A stretch of 64,000 bases of DNA, from assembly GCA_038503035.1 (NCBI GenBank), contig JAVSML010001090.1, positions 1-64,000 of the forward strand, in the 5' to 3' direction. How positions within the stretch are numbered: the first letter of the stretch is position 1; each line of letters begins with the position of its first letter. Of this stretch, positions 44,313 through 58,189 are shown one piece after another. The translations under genes were made by a program, and so were the position numbers. This DNA comes from Crocodylus rhombifer. Lineage: Eukaryota; Chordata; Crocodylia; Crocodylidae. Under the pieces are notes generated by a model. It was not told the origin of the DNA and did no database searches. It saw nothing but the letters and a program-made list of their open reading frames with translations.

Positions 44313-44428
44313 AGGGTGCAGCTACATGTCACCCTATGGTGCTATAATGACACACTACTTCCAAAAGGAAGTACTAAAGCCTGGCACAGTAACAGTGTTG
44401 CTGTAGGGTGACATGTAGACATGTCCCT
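44313..44428. mobile_element. Palindromic mini-MITE of the family T type
   Basis: AGGGTGCAGCTACATGTCAC on the left pairs with GTGACATGTAGACATGTCCC on the right, giving about 25-base inverted repeats over only 116 bp. The GCAGCTACA/TGTAGACA end resembles family T (GCATCTACA). No coding. Confidence 0.7.
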
Positions 44429-45119
44429 GGTCTTTCCTGCTTCTGTCCTTATGAGTGAAGAGAACTTCCTTGATTAACATAATTGCTGTTCATGGATTGG
44501 GACTAATCATTTAAATACTTACAAGAAGCAGTTAAGCTCCTCCTGGAACCTAATTGCTGAAATGACTGCCCATTCTAAACACGTCTGAGTAGGGGACTTT
44601 TGCTGGTGATTTTGTGAAAATGTGTTTATTTGAAGAGAATGAGAAAATGAACAAAAGCACTAAAGGAACACCAAAAATAAAAGCACTGGTAATAGGCAGT
44701 GCAGTAGCAGGGAGGAAGAGGAAGAGCAAGGAGTCTAGTGCAAGCTAAAAGGTTTGGAGCTATAAGCAAAGATCCTGTTTTGTTTTGATTACTGCTATGT
44801 TCAAAATGCAAACAGAGATTTTGTAATTTTTTTTATGTTAAATACTAAGGATGTAGCAAAGATTCTATTGTAAGGAGAAATTAATGGAAGTAAGTAACAT
44901 TGGGGCCCTGAAATTTAGCTAACTGCCTGAGGATGGTGAGGAAAGGGGAGTTACAAGAATATCTTCAATTCTCTAGTTTACTTTACCAGTACTCACTTTG
45001 AATATTTAACTTCAGCTTTTTTCATACCCTGTTCTGTTAGTTTCTTTGGGGTATTTAATATGTTTTTTAAAACTGTGCAGCTGAAGTAACTAACAATTTA
45101 ATTTCTAGCTAACTTTATT
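44429..45119. other. Intergenic, nothing recognised
   Basis: AT-rich spacer. Confidence 0.5.
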
Positions 45120-45670
45120 TGGTACATGGAGCCAGTCTTTTTCTCTTGAGACATCCTAGACTTGTCTTACCTACTGTCAACCAACAGCTAGTAATAGAAT
45201 TCAATATTTCTCCTATTCTGCTGCTAAAGATGAAGAGTTTAGCTTAGAAGAGCTTACAGGTGATGAAACAAATAGAACAGATCTTTCCAAAAAGAATTTT
45301 ATGGAGAAGTATCTTCATGAAGACATTCCTCCTGAGAGTATTTAAGTTAATTACTGCTGAATATATTTGGGGGGAATGTTCTGAACATAAGGACAGGTGC
45401 GAAAGTAGATGAATGCACTACAATGCCAATGGCAGTTTCTAAGTTAAAAGCTCTTGCAGGCCTTCTGACAGCTTACCTCTTACCTATGCTTGCTGGCTGT
45501 TTAAATAAACAACACCAAGAAATGTTGGCTGCAGGTGTTTTTGTTTCACAGACAGTGCCTAAAAAGAGCAAGAAAATGGCTCTGAGTTATTTGGGGGTAT
45601 GTGTCTTTTTTGTTGGTTTGTTTTGGGGTTTTTTTGCAACTGTTACTTCTAATTTAATCTTCCAAGTATT
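45120..45670 (+). pseudogene. Unidentified coding-like stretch, possible processed pseudogene
   Basis: Frames switch but stay protein-like: one gives FSYSAAKDEEFSLEELTGDE and FMEKYLHEDIPPESI at about 45210-45345; another, from 45423 and open upstream to about 45370, gives GAKVDECTTMPMAVSKLKAL and CLNKQHQEMLAAGVF. Low-complexity runs are absent. I could not match a family. A decayed retrocopy of a cellular mRNA is one reading; there is no poly(A) or target duplication to prove it. Confidence 0.3.
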
Positions 45671-48589
45671 TTAAACATTAAAGTAAATCAAACGGAGCTA
45701 CTAGATAGGTGTGTACTGGATGTAAATATCATACAGGATATAAATGTTCATAAAAGGAGGGAATTAACTATTGTACACAGAGCCAAAGCAAAGTTTCTCA
45801 ATACCTTCAGATCAGGATTAATTGGTTCAGAGGCCTTGTGTTACTGCCCTTCAATGGGACGAATTTCTGCTTGTGAGCAAAGAGAGAGATCATACCTTTG
45901 GCATTTCTTTCCACTTTTACATAGAGAGAATATTTCATACTATCAGTAACTGTATTCATAAACTGAATCAACAAGGTATTGAAAATTCATTCAGATAGTC
46001 CATTTTATTAGCAGATTACCGGCAAACAGTCTGTTAACCAATATTAGCATATTTCTAATGTACTTCTAGGCTGGAGTCTGAATTTCAAAAGATTCTTGTC
46101 GCACAGGTTCTGTATTATGTTTGAACTTGTAAAATATGGAGTCAAACTATTCTGAGAAGCATTTTTCAGGTTTAAAGTTTTGAATCCAATTTTTTTGGGG
46201 GGGTCAATAAAACTTAATTCAGAAACACTCAAACTTCATTAGTAACTGGCAAAAAGTAAAATTGCTTATTTGTTAAATTTTCCTACGTGTTTAATGGTTA
46301 AGGAAAAAAACCCAAACCAAAAACCAGCTTTGCTTCTCAGAAGTAGTAATATAGTTGTGAACTTTTAAAATAGGGAGTATTAATGGTAAGCTTTGTCTCA
46401 ACAGAGGGAAATTTTTTGGAACAATTCTAAAAATCAAGATAGGAAAGCATGTTGGAAAGCTTGTTAGTAGCTTAAGCATACAGAAAAGAATCTAGACAAA
46501 ACTTGAAATTAGGTATCCAGTCCTAAACTCAGAATATATATATAGAAAAAGAACAAAATGCAGACCAAGAAAGGTACTAGAAATCTATTCTAACTTTGTA
46601 AGTCTGAGTAATTTGGTATTTAACCTGCAAGTCATCAGTTGGACTGTTGTTACTAATATCTGTGGGAAAGCTGCCAGGAAGTCAACTTTCTGAAGACTAT
46701 CAGTACTTCCACAACTGTTTTCTAGTCAAATTAAAACACCACAAATACTGAGCTAACAGTTATCTTAACTAAATAAGCCTTAAAGGAAAAGACCCATGTT
46801 TTTAACATCCTTCAAAACAGATGCTTGGAGTTTGAACTTTGACTCTGAATCAGTACATTTTTCAGTTTTACAAGGGCATAACTGCAAGCCTGCCTTGAAT
46901 CATCAGCATGTTTACATTATGACATTATCTAGAAACATTGTATCATTTGCCAGATACTTGGAAGAGCCAACCAGAGAGAAACAGTAAAAGCAATGAAAAT
47001 GTTACTGCCTTTCCTGGCTAGAAGGATGCTATTAACTTTAATTAGTCAGTTGAGCGAAAACAACCTGTAATCAAATGTAACCTTCTTTTTATTCCTAAAA
47101 GCTAGGTACTCTCTACTGAACATTATTTTAGCTCTAATTTAGTTGCATTGGGGTATTTTAGTGTTAGGGTGGGTGTTTGAAAGTGCTTGATATAATTACA
47201 TGGCACCTGAATCACTAATAAAGCCTGATTCTTACAGGATTAACAGCTATAGAAAAATAAGGATAAGAAGAGTAATCACAAGAAAGCACAGCACTGAAGT
47301 GGGGAGTGCTTGAAATAAAATCAGCAAATGAAATAATAGTTTTGAATACTTTTCCAAGGGGCTAATAGCAGGGCAAGTACCTGTAAGTCTGACTTTTCCA
47401 TATATTGATTCTGGGCAGCAACATGTTGTTCCAAAATCCCCAATTTAACTTCAGGTTTATTTCAGAACTCCTAATCTTTCCCACCCCTCCTTCCCTTTGG
47501 ATATGAAGAAAAGTTCTAAAGCCTTGTTTGATGAAGGAAAAAATAACACAACCTTTATTATTCAAGCAAACCAACCAGTATCCACTGGGTAAAGTCAGCT
47601 ATAGCATTAACTTCTAGTAACATGCTAAACCTATCATTCAACATAACAGCAATGCCTTATCAGGATATATTTAGCAGAATAACCATACGAGGAAATAAAT
47701 AACCAGCTTGCCCATGAACAGTTTTAATTAATTTTAGCCAGGTGCTTACCTATGCCTTTAAGTCAATGGGACTATTTATGTGCTTAAATTTACATGCATG
47801 CTTAGCCTTTAATGTATTTATGTTCAGATCTGCACAGATAATATAATACAGATAATATATTTATGCCCAGATCTGCACAGATGATGGGATGCATAAACAA
47901 TTAATTCTCCAAGCCTCAATGTTAAAGCCATGTTTAAAGTTTAAAACCGAAGTAATCCTACAATGTCATTTTCTGGGAAACATTCTTTACAGCTATATAG
48001 GGAAGAATTGTATAAAGTAGCAAACTGCTTTTTTAAGACAGGCCCCCATTCATCAGGCTTGTCTCCTCTTTTTCCTCAAAGATGAATGGGAAAGGGTTAT
48101 CTGTCACCTGCTTCATCCACTTCCACCCCCAAACACCTCAGAATTGCAGGGTATCTGATTTGTACAAATTACAGATCGATGGATCCGCCTTTGTTCTTTT
48201 TTATGTATTGGATATTTGTCCTTTATGAGTGGTTCTCTAAGTTACATAATCATTCAGTTCCTTACTTGGACAATATATCTATTGGCTTTTTCACAAAACA
48301 AATTGTTCTGTTCTATGTTTGAACTCAATTTTGCTATAAGCCCAAATTTTCTTTCTAAGAATATATTTCAGCAGAAAGACAAATTTTGATTGTACAATTT
48401 TTTTAGAAATGCAGATAATATTTGCAAATACCACTGAAGAGAAGCTTCTGTGTAGAAGTCCTTGCATACTCAAGATTTTTTTTGTTCATTTCCCCTCCAC
48501 AGTAAAGCTTCCAAGCTAGAAAGCAAAATGTGTTAAAGCCATAAACATTCAATGATCTATTATTACTTTTAATATGTATGTCTGGTCAG
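45671..48589. other. Intergenic, nothing recognised
   Basis: AT-rich. A short direct duplication containing CAGATCTGCACAGAT occurs at about 47825 and 47870. No gene supported. Confidence 0.5.
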
Positions 48590-48785
48590 GGTTCCACAGC
48601 CATAGGATCATAGAAATAAAGGGCTGGAAGGAAACTCAAGAGGTAATCTCATCCAATTCTTTCTCAAGCCAGGATCATTCCTATCTAATCCATCATAGAC
48701 CAGTGCTTATCTAACTTATTCTTAAAAACATTAAGAACAACGCTTACACAGCTACCAGGCATAATGTCCAAAACATCAACAATAC
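48590..48785 (-). mobile_element. CR1-like LINE 3' fragment
   Basis: ATAGGATCATAGAAATAAAG, GGGCTGGAAGGAAACTCAAG and AGGTAATCTCATCCAATTC follow the reverse complement of the CR1 3' end (GGACTAGATGA-type block and short ATGAT-like repeat), and the sequence continues into the ORF2 C-terminal region (CTTAAAAACAT). Diverged; a different subfamily from the copy at 1918-6370. Confidence 0.65.
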
Positions 48786-51489
48786 CCTTTTAACTTGCCA
48801 CTGGCAGAAAGATGAGAGCGCTGCCCATATTTTCCCACTTGAAGAACAGGAAGTAGTTTAAAATACACTCAGGAATTCCAATACATTGGACCTGACAAAA
48901 ATGTATTGCATTCAAAAGCTGGGATAACTGTAACAGGAAGCCCAGAGCATGTGTTACTTTAAGGTAAAAAACTGTGGCAGGTAGAGTTCACGCAGTGGAG
49001 AGAGATAGGCTAGCTGCAGCAGGGTAAGCAGAGTAAGCCTCAGCTGAAAGCTGCACATTAAGGGGAAAGAGGAACACTTTCAGCCAGTCTAGCGAACACT
49101 ATACAGAACAAGTTGGCTGCAGGAGAATGGGTAGTTAAGGCCACATTCTAGGAGTGCTACTGGAGATCTAACTGCTCTGTAGTAGGACAATAGTACAGAG
49201 CCTAACCTGTGCAAAAAGGATGTTGTTAAAACAGCAGTTGCAAGCCTGCCACAGAGACCAACTATCAGGCCCTAATGAGAAACCACTGTAAGTGTTTGGG
49301 GAAGCCACCTGACCAAAAAGGTAGGGTTTGTGGAACAATATAAACCCAAGGTTTGGACCATGGTAGGTGTCTGACCCTGGAGATGGACTAGGAAAGAGCA
49401 GGAGGGATGCGGAGGACCTTCTGAGAGACACTGCTGGTACCCTGGGTAGGGAGCTAGAATGCTCCTAGTTTGCAATGGTGTATGGCTTAGAGTAGGGGAA
49501 AGTACTGTAAGCAGAGGTAATTATTGGGACAGATACATTCCAGAAAAAAATTCAGATGGCAAAAAATATTCTGTGGTGGAATCTTACAGCCCAAATGTGC
49601 ACAATTGGAGTTTGCCTAGAAATGCTGATTCTTTAAGAGTCTCACATTTCTCTGATTTTAATAGTTGAAGCCCTTTTACCCTGAGGGGGAAGCATCATCA
49701 CCAGAATTTACATTCCCAATTGTTCGCATGGAAATTTAAATATGGTTAAGAAGGACCTTTTGATGCATTTTTTTTTTTTTTAGTATTTATTACAAGCTTT
49801 ATGAAAATATTATCAATAATCAGTATATAACCCTGGTTAAGTTGTACCAAGTGCTCACTGAATGTATTGACACCAAATGAAGAGATAAATTAGTCAAGCG
49901 AAATACAAGTAGTAAAACTTCACTCAGTACAATATTTTTCATGAATATGCTTGGCAAGCAGCAAAGTGTTCTGAGTAGAAATAGAGACAAATAATTACTC
50001 TTGGAAATGTAGTGGTAGGAAAAGGGATATTCACTGGCCCTGGTATGGTTCCAGGGCTAGGACCAACATTCAACTGATTGTCAGGGACCTTGGTGGGGGT
50101 TTGAAGTTTGGTGTCAGAAACTGAAGCTGGGGGGGAGGGGGTTGGAGTTAGTGGAGCAGTTGCATCGTCCTTTGATTATTACTTCATCCAAACTTTAAAA
50201 CTAACACTGTGGAAGGGGCAGCCATATTTCTATCCAGACAGTGCTGACAGAGTCAATTTAATGGCTTATTGTCATGTCTTTGATTCCTGCTAATCTTCCT
50301 TCACTCCACTGGTGTTAATGACCCTCTTCCCTTTTTAATGGTCTTGATGTTCCACTATTCCTTTTTTTTTATAGAAAAATGCTATCTATTAGTCTTTTCT
50401 GGTACTGTGTCTCTCTCTTTCATGGTTCTGCAGACTATTTTTAACTCTTGCTAAAAACGTGAACTCAAGTGTGGCAATATTTCCTCAGGTGTAGAAATGA
50501 TTGATAGTGAAGTATTGGAGACACTATCAAGATACAGTTTTATGAGTCTGAATAAGAGACACATATTCAACTTTAATGACTACAGGATTAATGAAACAAT
50601 ATCTTGAGATTTTTTTCCCTAGTTTGTTGTGAATTTTTTAAAACTTGAAATATATTCTAAAAAATCAGTGCATATTCTAAGAGTTATATTCGTATAGTGC
50701 TAGCCCCCCAGCATCTTAGTAAAACTTCTAGTTTCTCTTTAACTTGGGAAAAATGTGTTGTCATATGTGATGATGTGCCACATCGTCTGTACCCTCCTTT
50801 TCAAAATCCTAGATCTGCTCATAACTGTGGGTGTCCAGATTTTCACTTGCAACTTTGGGTGAAGTTACACATTACACTTTGAACATATTAAAATTTAAGA
50901 CATGAGCATAATAAAATTTATTAACTCATGCTAAGTGCCCTCTGAACATCTCAAAGTTATAAGACTTCAGTTGAGGGTTAACTCTGGGCTGTACTACCAA
51001 GCTCATATAAGGGTAACTTGAGTTTGTTCCATAGAGATGAAATTAGTGATTTGCAGTCCTCCAGCATGCCAGGATGCACCACTCCCAGCCTTTCTGCCCC
51101 TACTCAGAGATAGGATACAGCCCAGGTGTTCTACTCACCAGTCTGTTCACCAGCCAGAGACCTGATCACCAGTCCTCTAGTGGCAAGCTGAGACATATAC
51201 AGGCAAGAAATATTATTAACCTTTAATGTGCAACTGCTCCCAGGACATTCTAACTTCAACACCACTTAACAGCTCACAGATTTAGTATGGTCTAAGTACA
51301 GTGTATAATTTCATGCTTTGAAGGGCAGGGGGAGCATCTGTGTGCACAGTTAATGTGACTGAATAAATTTAGCACAGTTTGAGCCAGAGTAAACTAATCC
51401 TGATGTCACAATCTACAAGTGGCTTTAAGGGCAGTAGTTTACCCTGCCGTTGGCTAGTACCTGTGTTTGATGGAGAGTATCTGTAAATT
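48786..51489. other. Intergenic, nothing recognised
   Basis: No supported feature. The stretch from about 48930 to 49480 is GC-richer and repeat-like but unassigned. A T12 run lies near 49770. Confidence 0.4.
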
Positions 51490-51591
51490 TATGTACTTCA
51501 CTCTAACTGCAGTGAACATGTAGAAAGTGATGCTCTACTGCATAGTAAATTAGTCTACTGTGCAGTAAAGTGCACATGTAGACATACCCAG
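51490..51591. mobile_element. MITE family T, right end
   Basis: It contains the hairpin CTACTGCATAGTAAATTAGT / CTACTGTGCAGTAAAG and ends GCACATGTAGACATACCCAG, the inverse of the left end at 13436. The left part is unclear. Confidence 0.6.
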
Positions 51592-51782
51592 GAAGTAGTG
51601 ACTGGCTTACCAGCAAGCTTCTGCTTCACCCATGCAGTGGACTTCAGCTATGATCTTGTTGCCATATTTCCAGTCTGTCTTCAGTTACTTCCACCCAATT
51701 TTTATCAGTGTAAATGCATCAATTTTATATATTTAGTCTATTATATACCACCATTAGTATATCATGTAACTAATTTAAGTAG

Positions 51783-52380
51783 TCTTGGGAAAAGCAGGTC
51801 CAAAGAGGTGATCCTCCCCCTCTATGCAGCACTTGTCAGGCCACAGCTGGAGTATTGCATCCAGTTCTGGGTGCCACACTTCAAGAGGGAAGTCGACAGC
51901 ATGGAGAGGGTCCAGAGGAGGGCCACTCGTATGATCAGGGGACAACAGGGCAGGCCCTATGAGGAGAGGCTACGGGACCTGAACCTGTTCAGCCTCCAAA
52001 AGAGAATGCTGAGGGGGGATCTTGTGGCCTGTTATAAACTAGTCAGGGGGGATCAGCAGGCATTGGGGGAGTCACTGTTCCCCCGAGCACCGCCAGGAGT
52101 GACCAGGAATAATGGTCATAGGCTGGCAGAGGGTAGGTTTAGGTTAGATATCAGGAGGCGCTACTTCACAGTCAGGGCGGCTAGGGTCTGGAACCGGCTT
52201 CCAGGAGAGGTGGTGCAGGCTTCTACCCTGGGGTTGTTTAAGAGGAGGTTGGATGCACATCTTGCTGGGGTTGTTTGACCCCAGTATTCTTTCCTGCCAT
52301 GGCAGGGGGTCGGACTAGATGATCTGCTCCGGTCCCTTCCAACCCTAGAAACTATGAGAAACTACTAACTATGAAAGGGT
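51783..52380 (+). mobile_element. CR1 LINE, 5'-truncated, ORF2 C-terminus and 3' end
   Basis: From about 51790 the + frame encodes KEVILPLYAALVRPQLEYCI and the CR1 C-terminal domain through HLAGVV and a stop (52276-52278), uninterrupted. The 3' UTR has GGCAGGGGGTCGGACTAGAT and ends in short repeats AACTATGA. The open frame extends upstream of the element only by chance. Close to the copy at 58738-60150, so the same subfamily. Confidence 0.9.
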
Positions 52381-53090
52381 CTTAGATTGAAAGGTTTCCT
52401 CATTCTATTCCAAATAACCATTAGAATGACATAAAATCAGTGAAGGATGGTGAATTAGGCGCTGTGTCTCCTCTTAATGTATCTGCAAGGGGTCTGGCAC
52501 ACTCTTGTCGCTCAATAAAATAATATCCTGAATGCCCAGAGTTGCAAAATGGAGTATTGACTAACTATTCTGTTTGATGTCCATGTGTCTACCAAAAAGC
52601 ACTGACAGATTTCTACATGGGATTGACCTCCTACTGTGTTTGATGTTTACTGACTGTGTTTAATAGTTTAGTGATGATTATTCTGTGTTTTCAAGGTGCA
52701 TCATGAAATCAAGCAGTGGGCTATATAATGAATCTCTATTACTGAAGTAACCAATAGATGTTTTGTTGTTTGTATTTGCCTACAATTGGCAGTTGAGATT
52801 TTTAATTACTAATTGTCTGGTTTCAGCTTTGAGAGAGAGAGAGATTCCCCCTCTGTCCCAATAAAGTAAAATATAAATAATATATTAAAATAGAAGTATT
52901 ATATATAATACATATATGTAATATTAATGAAACCATTAAGTGTATAGTTGCAACTTTCAGATGTATATCTTCTTTTATCTCAAGGCTTAAACCAGTTAGT
53001 AGTGTCACTAATTAAATACATTACATGTAAGTATTATATATAATACTTGCATTTTAATACTTTATTCTTTACTTCAACTGTATAATTTTT

Positions 53091-53133
<43 letters not shown>

Positions 53134-56100
53134 TTTTGGTGGGAATGTGTGTATAAAATAAATATATATAATAAAAAGAGGGTACATTTCACATTTTCTT
53201 AGGCTATTTTTGACTTAACTAAGGGACAAACCAGGTGTTTATTTCAGCATTATTTAAGTCCTAGGGCTAAGGTTCATAATTTCCTTTCTGTCCTCATAAA
53301 ACACTGAGAGGTAAGTCTTAGCAGTCTTTCATCATGATTGATGATTATTACAACTTCAGCATCTCTGCTCTTCTCTGGTTATCTTTCCACACACTGCCCT
53401 ATTTAAAAACACTAACCAGGTGTTCTTTTCTAACTGCCTTCAGCAGCTTCATGTGCATTATGTTCAAGCAACTCTTTTCACTTTCGTAGGCCTCCCTGGT
53501 TTTTCCCTATCTAAATCTATCTTTGTTTACTCTTCCTCCCCCACATTTTCCTATGCTCCAGCCAAATTGATTTCCTTAAATACTCTTTTAATAACTTGGA
53601 AAATAGGCTGTGGAGATTGAACCTGGAGCCTTTAGAACCAAAACCACTGATTTCTTCAAGGAAAACTGTTAAGTGGCAATAGGGAGCTCTTTACATGGTC
53701 AAATTGCTGAAGAACATGACCCAAATGTTTAACAAATTCTTTAACAGAAGTTTAAATATGATAAGGCTGAAGAATCATCCATAGCAACTTCCATTCAAGG
53801 GCCTGAGCACTTTTCTTTCTGTTAAGTCCTATGTTCTGAACAGCTTCCCATGGTCAGAGTTTTCTTCAGGAAAATATCGATTAGTCATTAGAAAATATTT
53901 TCTATAACAAAACTTCTGCAGAAAATAAAAGCAAAATTAATTTGGAAATGCTTCTTCAGTTTTTTTCCTGAATTTGCAGTTTGGGCGTCTTGTTCCCATC
54001 CCCAACTCCGGACTGTGTTCCTTGGTCATGTTACTTCTTTCTGTCATACTCCTTTGCTTCCCTTTTGGCGATGAAAGCAGTGCATTATGAAAGTCCTCTA
54101 CCACGATGAACTGTCGGAGATAGAATAGGTTTAGGAAGCACTCCTCCAGCATCCCAAGATGCTAAACCAAAGCAGGAAGATATGGATACTGGGCACCTGG
54201 AAACCAACTCCCATGAGGCATCACAGAGAGATTTGCAAATTAAAGTCTTTGGTTCTGGGCATAAAATATAACCTTCTATGGAATGGAGACATTTTTTGAT
54301 GGGGGAAACACCAAACAAAAACAAATCAAAAACCTTAATTTAGTTGAAAAGCAACATTCCCACTTATTTTCTAAGCACCATCCTACTCCTTTTTAAAAAC
54401 ACTTCTGTAGTTCAATGGCTCTATAACAGTTATCTTCCTTCTTTATTTTTTTCTTACATATTACTTATCTGCCCATTTGTCAATGAAGGAGTACTAAAGA
54501 CTTGACTTTTGTAAATGCACTATTGTAGAAAGAAATTGTAGGAAATTTCTTTTCTTTCCCTCTTAAGCAAAAGCAATGGACAATTATAAAATAACTCTCC
54601 AGTGCTATATTTTGCTGCAGCTACCAGGTATACTTGGATATGCTTGAAGAATATACAATCTAATGCCTTTTCCTCATGGTAGGTATCCTCCTAGTCAGCA
54701 TCAGTCAACAACAGCCACTAAAACAACAGTACAGTACATCCTGATATTTACTTTTACATGGCTATATTGATTCATCATATAATCATATAGCCATACCTAT
54801 CAAATAACCATAGCTAACCATATAGCTGTAATCATATAACTATACTTACTGCAAAGTCAGATATCTCTGCTTCTCCACTATTTTTACTAATTTTAAGTTT
54901 CTCTGGGGCAGACACTGTGGGTTGAAATGGAAATCAGTGTGGGTTTTGCTATTAATATAAAAAGACATAAAACTCTGGTCTATATCTGTATTTAAACACC
55001 ATTAATACCTAGTATTCTTAAACTTTAAAAATACTGGACTGGGAAGTGGGGAGGTGGAGGGATAACTGTACTTCTCTGTGCAGTATATTGCATGACTTTT
55101 TAATAGTTCAGGTAGTAAAACAACTACTTTGTAGCATAAATATTACTCAGAGTAACTGAAGCAACATATTGGCAAATCTGATACATGGGGTGGTATCTGA
55201 TATATGCTCATATAAACAAATGCATAGAAGTATTGTGGTTTGGTACCAAAACACCTTTTGATTTATATTTTGAAGTGCTGAAAACTTTAAAAATAACTTA
55301 GCATGAAACAACAGACAATTTTGATGTTTTTGTGCCTCCCTTTCAGGTCAAGCTGAAAAACAATATTTTGTAAGTTATTAGAGAGTGAACCATGGAAAAG
55401 GTTTCCATAGCAACAGTAGGGAACAAGGGTAAGGATGAGATGTTTAATTCAATGTATAATATACTAGAGGCTTTTTTATTTAATTTATTTAAATGGCAGT
55501 CTTACTAACAAATTTTAGGCATATTTTTGGAAATCTAAATTGAGGCTGGCTTTTAAAATACTTTTGGCTTGATACTGTACCTTGATTCAGATTGAAATAT
55601 ATATTGTCTATTTAGATAGTTAGACTTACAGTACCTACTATCTCCAATGCTTAGCACTGGGACTCTGACCTTGGCACATTTACTGGAATACAAATACTTC
55701 TTGGTAACTGTTTACAAGTGAGAGCAAATTGTTCACAGGGATTATAAAATAGTTTTGTCTTTATATGATATGAGAAACACATACTTCTTGTTCTGTCAAT
55801 GCAGCTAAATTTGATCCATTGCTATTTGATGCTTATTACTGTATATAAGTGATCGGATAACTAATCTATTGATTGAGTATAGCTCTTCTACACTAATGAA
55901 TAAGATGAACATACTTATTAACTTCTATTCTATATTGATCTGAAGAGGATCCTCTTTGCACAATTATCTAACTTCTCAAGTCCTGTGAACATGTGGTATA
56001 AAGTCATGTGGTTTACTGTTATCTAGGGAAGCAGCCACATGATTCTATCTGTTAAAAAAAATAGGAGCTTTATCTTGTTTTTAGTTGCCATTAAGGACAA

Positions 56101-56164
56101 AAATCACATTTTAAAATATAGAGACACACTTAAAATATCTTTTTTTGCAATGCTTTTCTTTATG
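52381..56164. other. AT-rich intergenic with (TA)n
   Basis: A (TA)n run at 53091-53124 followed by T13 at 53125-53137; (GA)n at about 52831-52845. No supported coding region in 3.8 kb. Confidence 0.5.
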
Positions 56165-56500
56165 GTGGGTGCATCTACATGAGACACTTTACCGTGAAGT
56201 AAGTAGTGTAGTTTACTGCACAGTAAGCATGTGCTACCTGCAAATTTACTTGTTATTACTCATTGTGCAGTAGTGTTCATGTTGACACCTGACACATTTG
56301 CTTCTGGTCAGTCAGCCACCAAGGGGCAGGAGATTGCTCCCTGCAGCTGCCTGCTGCTGAGGTGGACTCTGTCACCAGACCCTGGGCGGGGACAACATCC
56401 ACCTGCCCTGGCAGCAGGGAGCTCCAAGCCTCCCACTCCAAGATTGTGATCAGGGAGTGGGGGCTGGGAGATCCTTAAGCTTCAGGTTTTAGGAGTCCGA
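56165..56500. mobile_element. MITE family T, left part
   Basis: It begins GTGGGTGCATCTACATGAGA and has TTTACTGCACAGTAAGCATG and TACTCATTGTGCAG words, as in the 15.6-16.8 kb copy, followed by a GC-rich interior (GGGAGCTCCAAGCCTCC) also seen near 16450. The right end was not found. Confidence 0.6.
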
Positions 56501-58189
56501 ATGGGGATCCTTTAGACAAGTGTGACTTTCAGAATGTGCTGTATATTTAATCTTAAAAAAAACAGTTGATAGTTACTCAAATCAAAATCAGTCATCTTTG
56601 AAAATGTTAATCCAAAGTCATGTAACAGCCCATCAACTAACTTTTGTGTATGATAAAAATGGTCCCTTTAAAGTACATTTTAAAGAAACTGATTTCTGAA
56701 TGAGCAATTCATACATGGAAAAATATGCAACATTTGAATCTGTTGTGAAGACCACCTAGCTTTATAAATTAGTACAACTAACACTTGTGTAATTCCTTGC
56801 TGGCTAGTGTGGAATATGCATATGTATTCTATATATTCTCATAATCACTTCCTGTAAGAACACTTCATAACTGCAACCAACAGTCTTTTAGTTCTGTTCA
56901 TGTAACTATTTCATGCTTTTTCTTGACACACATTTACAAATATAAAATCAGTCCTGTAAAAATGGAGACTTGGCTTAACAATTAGGCTATGTATAAAATG
57001 TTTGCACGTATTTCATAAACATTGTTGTAGGTGCATCCACAACTTGAATGACTATGAACTGCACACCTGCCTAAAAAAAGATAAAAAAGAATGAGTTATT
57101 CTTTATGTGTACAAATCTAATTTTCAAACAGAGTGAAAACTAGTAACAAAATAAATGTACATGGGTAAGTCTGGCATTAAAAATAAAATATCTCCAATAT
57201 AACTATGAATATTTTTCATATTGGTGTAGTCTGTATTTCTTCAAGCACAACAGCATTTTTTTCTTCTTTTTATGAAGCCAATATAATACAAGGCATATAA
57301 ACAGGAAATGTAACCATCTTGTTTTTCATATCAAACTTACCAGCAAATTACCTTCCTATTTGTGTCAATATACACAGTTGCTGTAGGCAAATGGAAAAGA
57401 ACATCAGGATTACATGGCACGGTTAACATTAGAGGAAAATGGATTATGAAAATAAAAGGTAACTTTTTACAATACAAATATCTTAAATATAATGAGTTAG
57501 ACATAGAAATTTGAAATAAAGCTTGAATGGTAAATTAATTTTGTTTCAAGTATTTCTCACTCCTATAGTTTCCTATTAAAGCTGTTCATCCTGTTTATAT
57601 AAGAAGAGAAAAGTTAACTACAAATCAGTATGCAAACAGCAGCAAGCAGTGATATATTTTTCCTTTGGATCCTCTGTACAGGAAGATTGAAAGGGCTATA
57701 TGATATTGATTCACATTTTATTTGAGGTCAGAGTAACGAATATGTTAGTGAGATTTTCACATAGGCCAGGTACAGATGTTACACTTAATTCACTTGAAGA
57801 ATGCAGAAAGTGCAGTTGTAATAGAGATACCATCATGGCAGGTAAAGTGCATTAAAAATGGCAGCTCCCACTCTAAGTTAACTCTAGATGGATGTTTACT
57901 AAATTAAAGTGCTTTCTGTTATAGCCTTTTATCAAATGTGTGCACCAGATATCATCAAGGGTTAACTTAGAGCCTGATTACTGCCAACCCAGGTGGCATT
58001 GCAGAGACCCCACCAACCCAGAGATCATTTGCTCTGCTCAAGCACTGGGCTTGACCCACCCCTTGGCTTTCACTGACTTCAGTGGGAGGGTGAGGGGGGA
58101 AGGGAGCCCGCCTGCTGTGAGGGCTGTTTCATAACTTGCTGGCTTGGGGCTTGTGGGAGTGGGGGTGGGAAAGGGAGGCTGAGCCAGTT
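56501..58189. other. Intergenic, nothing recognised
   Basis: AT-rich, no supported feature. Confidence 0.5.

Noticed and set aside
51598..51785. N-terminal extension of the CR1 frame
   Set aside because: This part is unique DNA joined in frame by chance to the truncated CR1; it does not match CR1 ORF2.
55330..55440. Possible short exon (pyrimidine tract, AG, then GTAAGT) near 55350
   Set aside because: An isolated acceptor/donor pair around about 23 bases with no reading-frame or neighbouring exon support; such pairs are frequent by chance.
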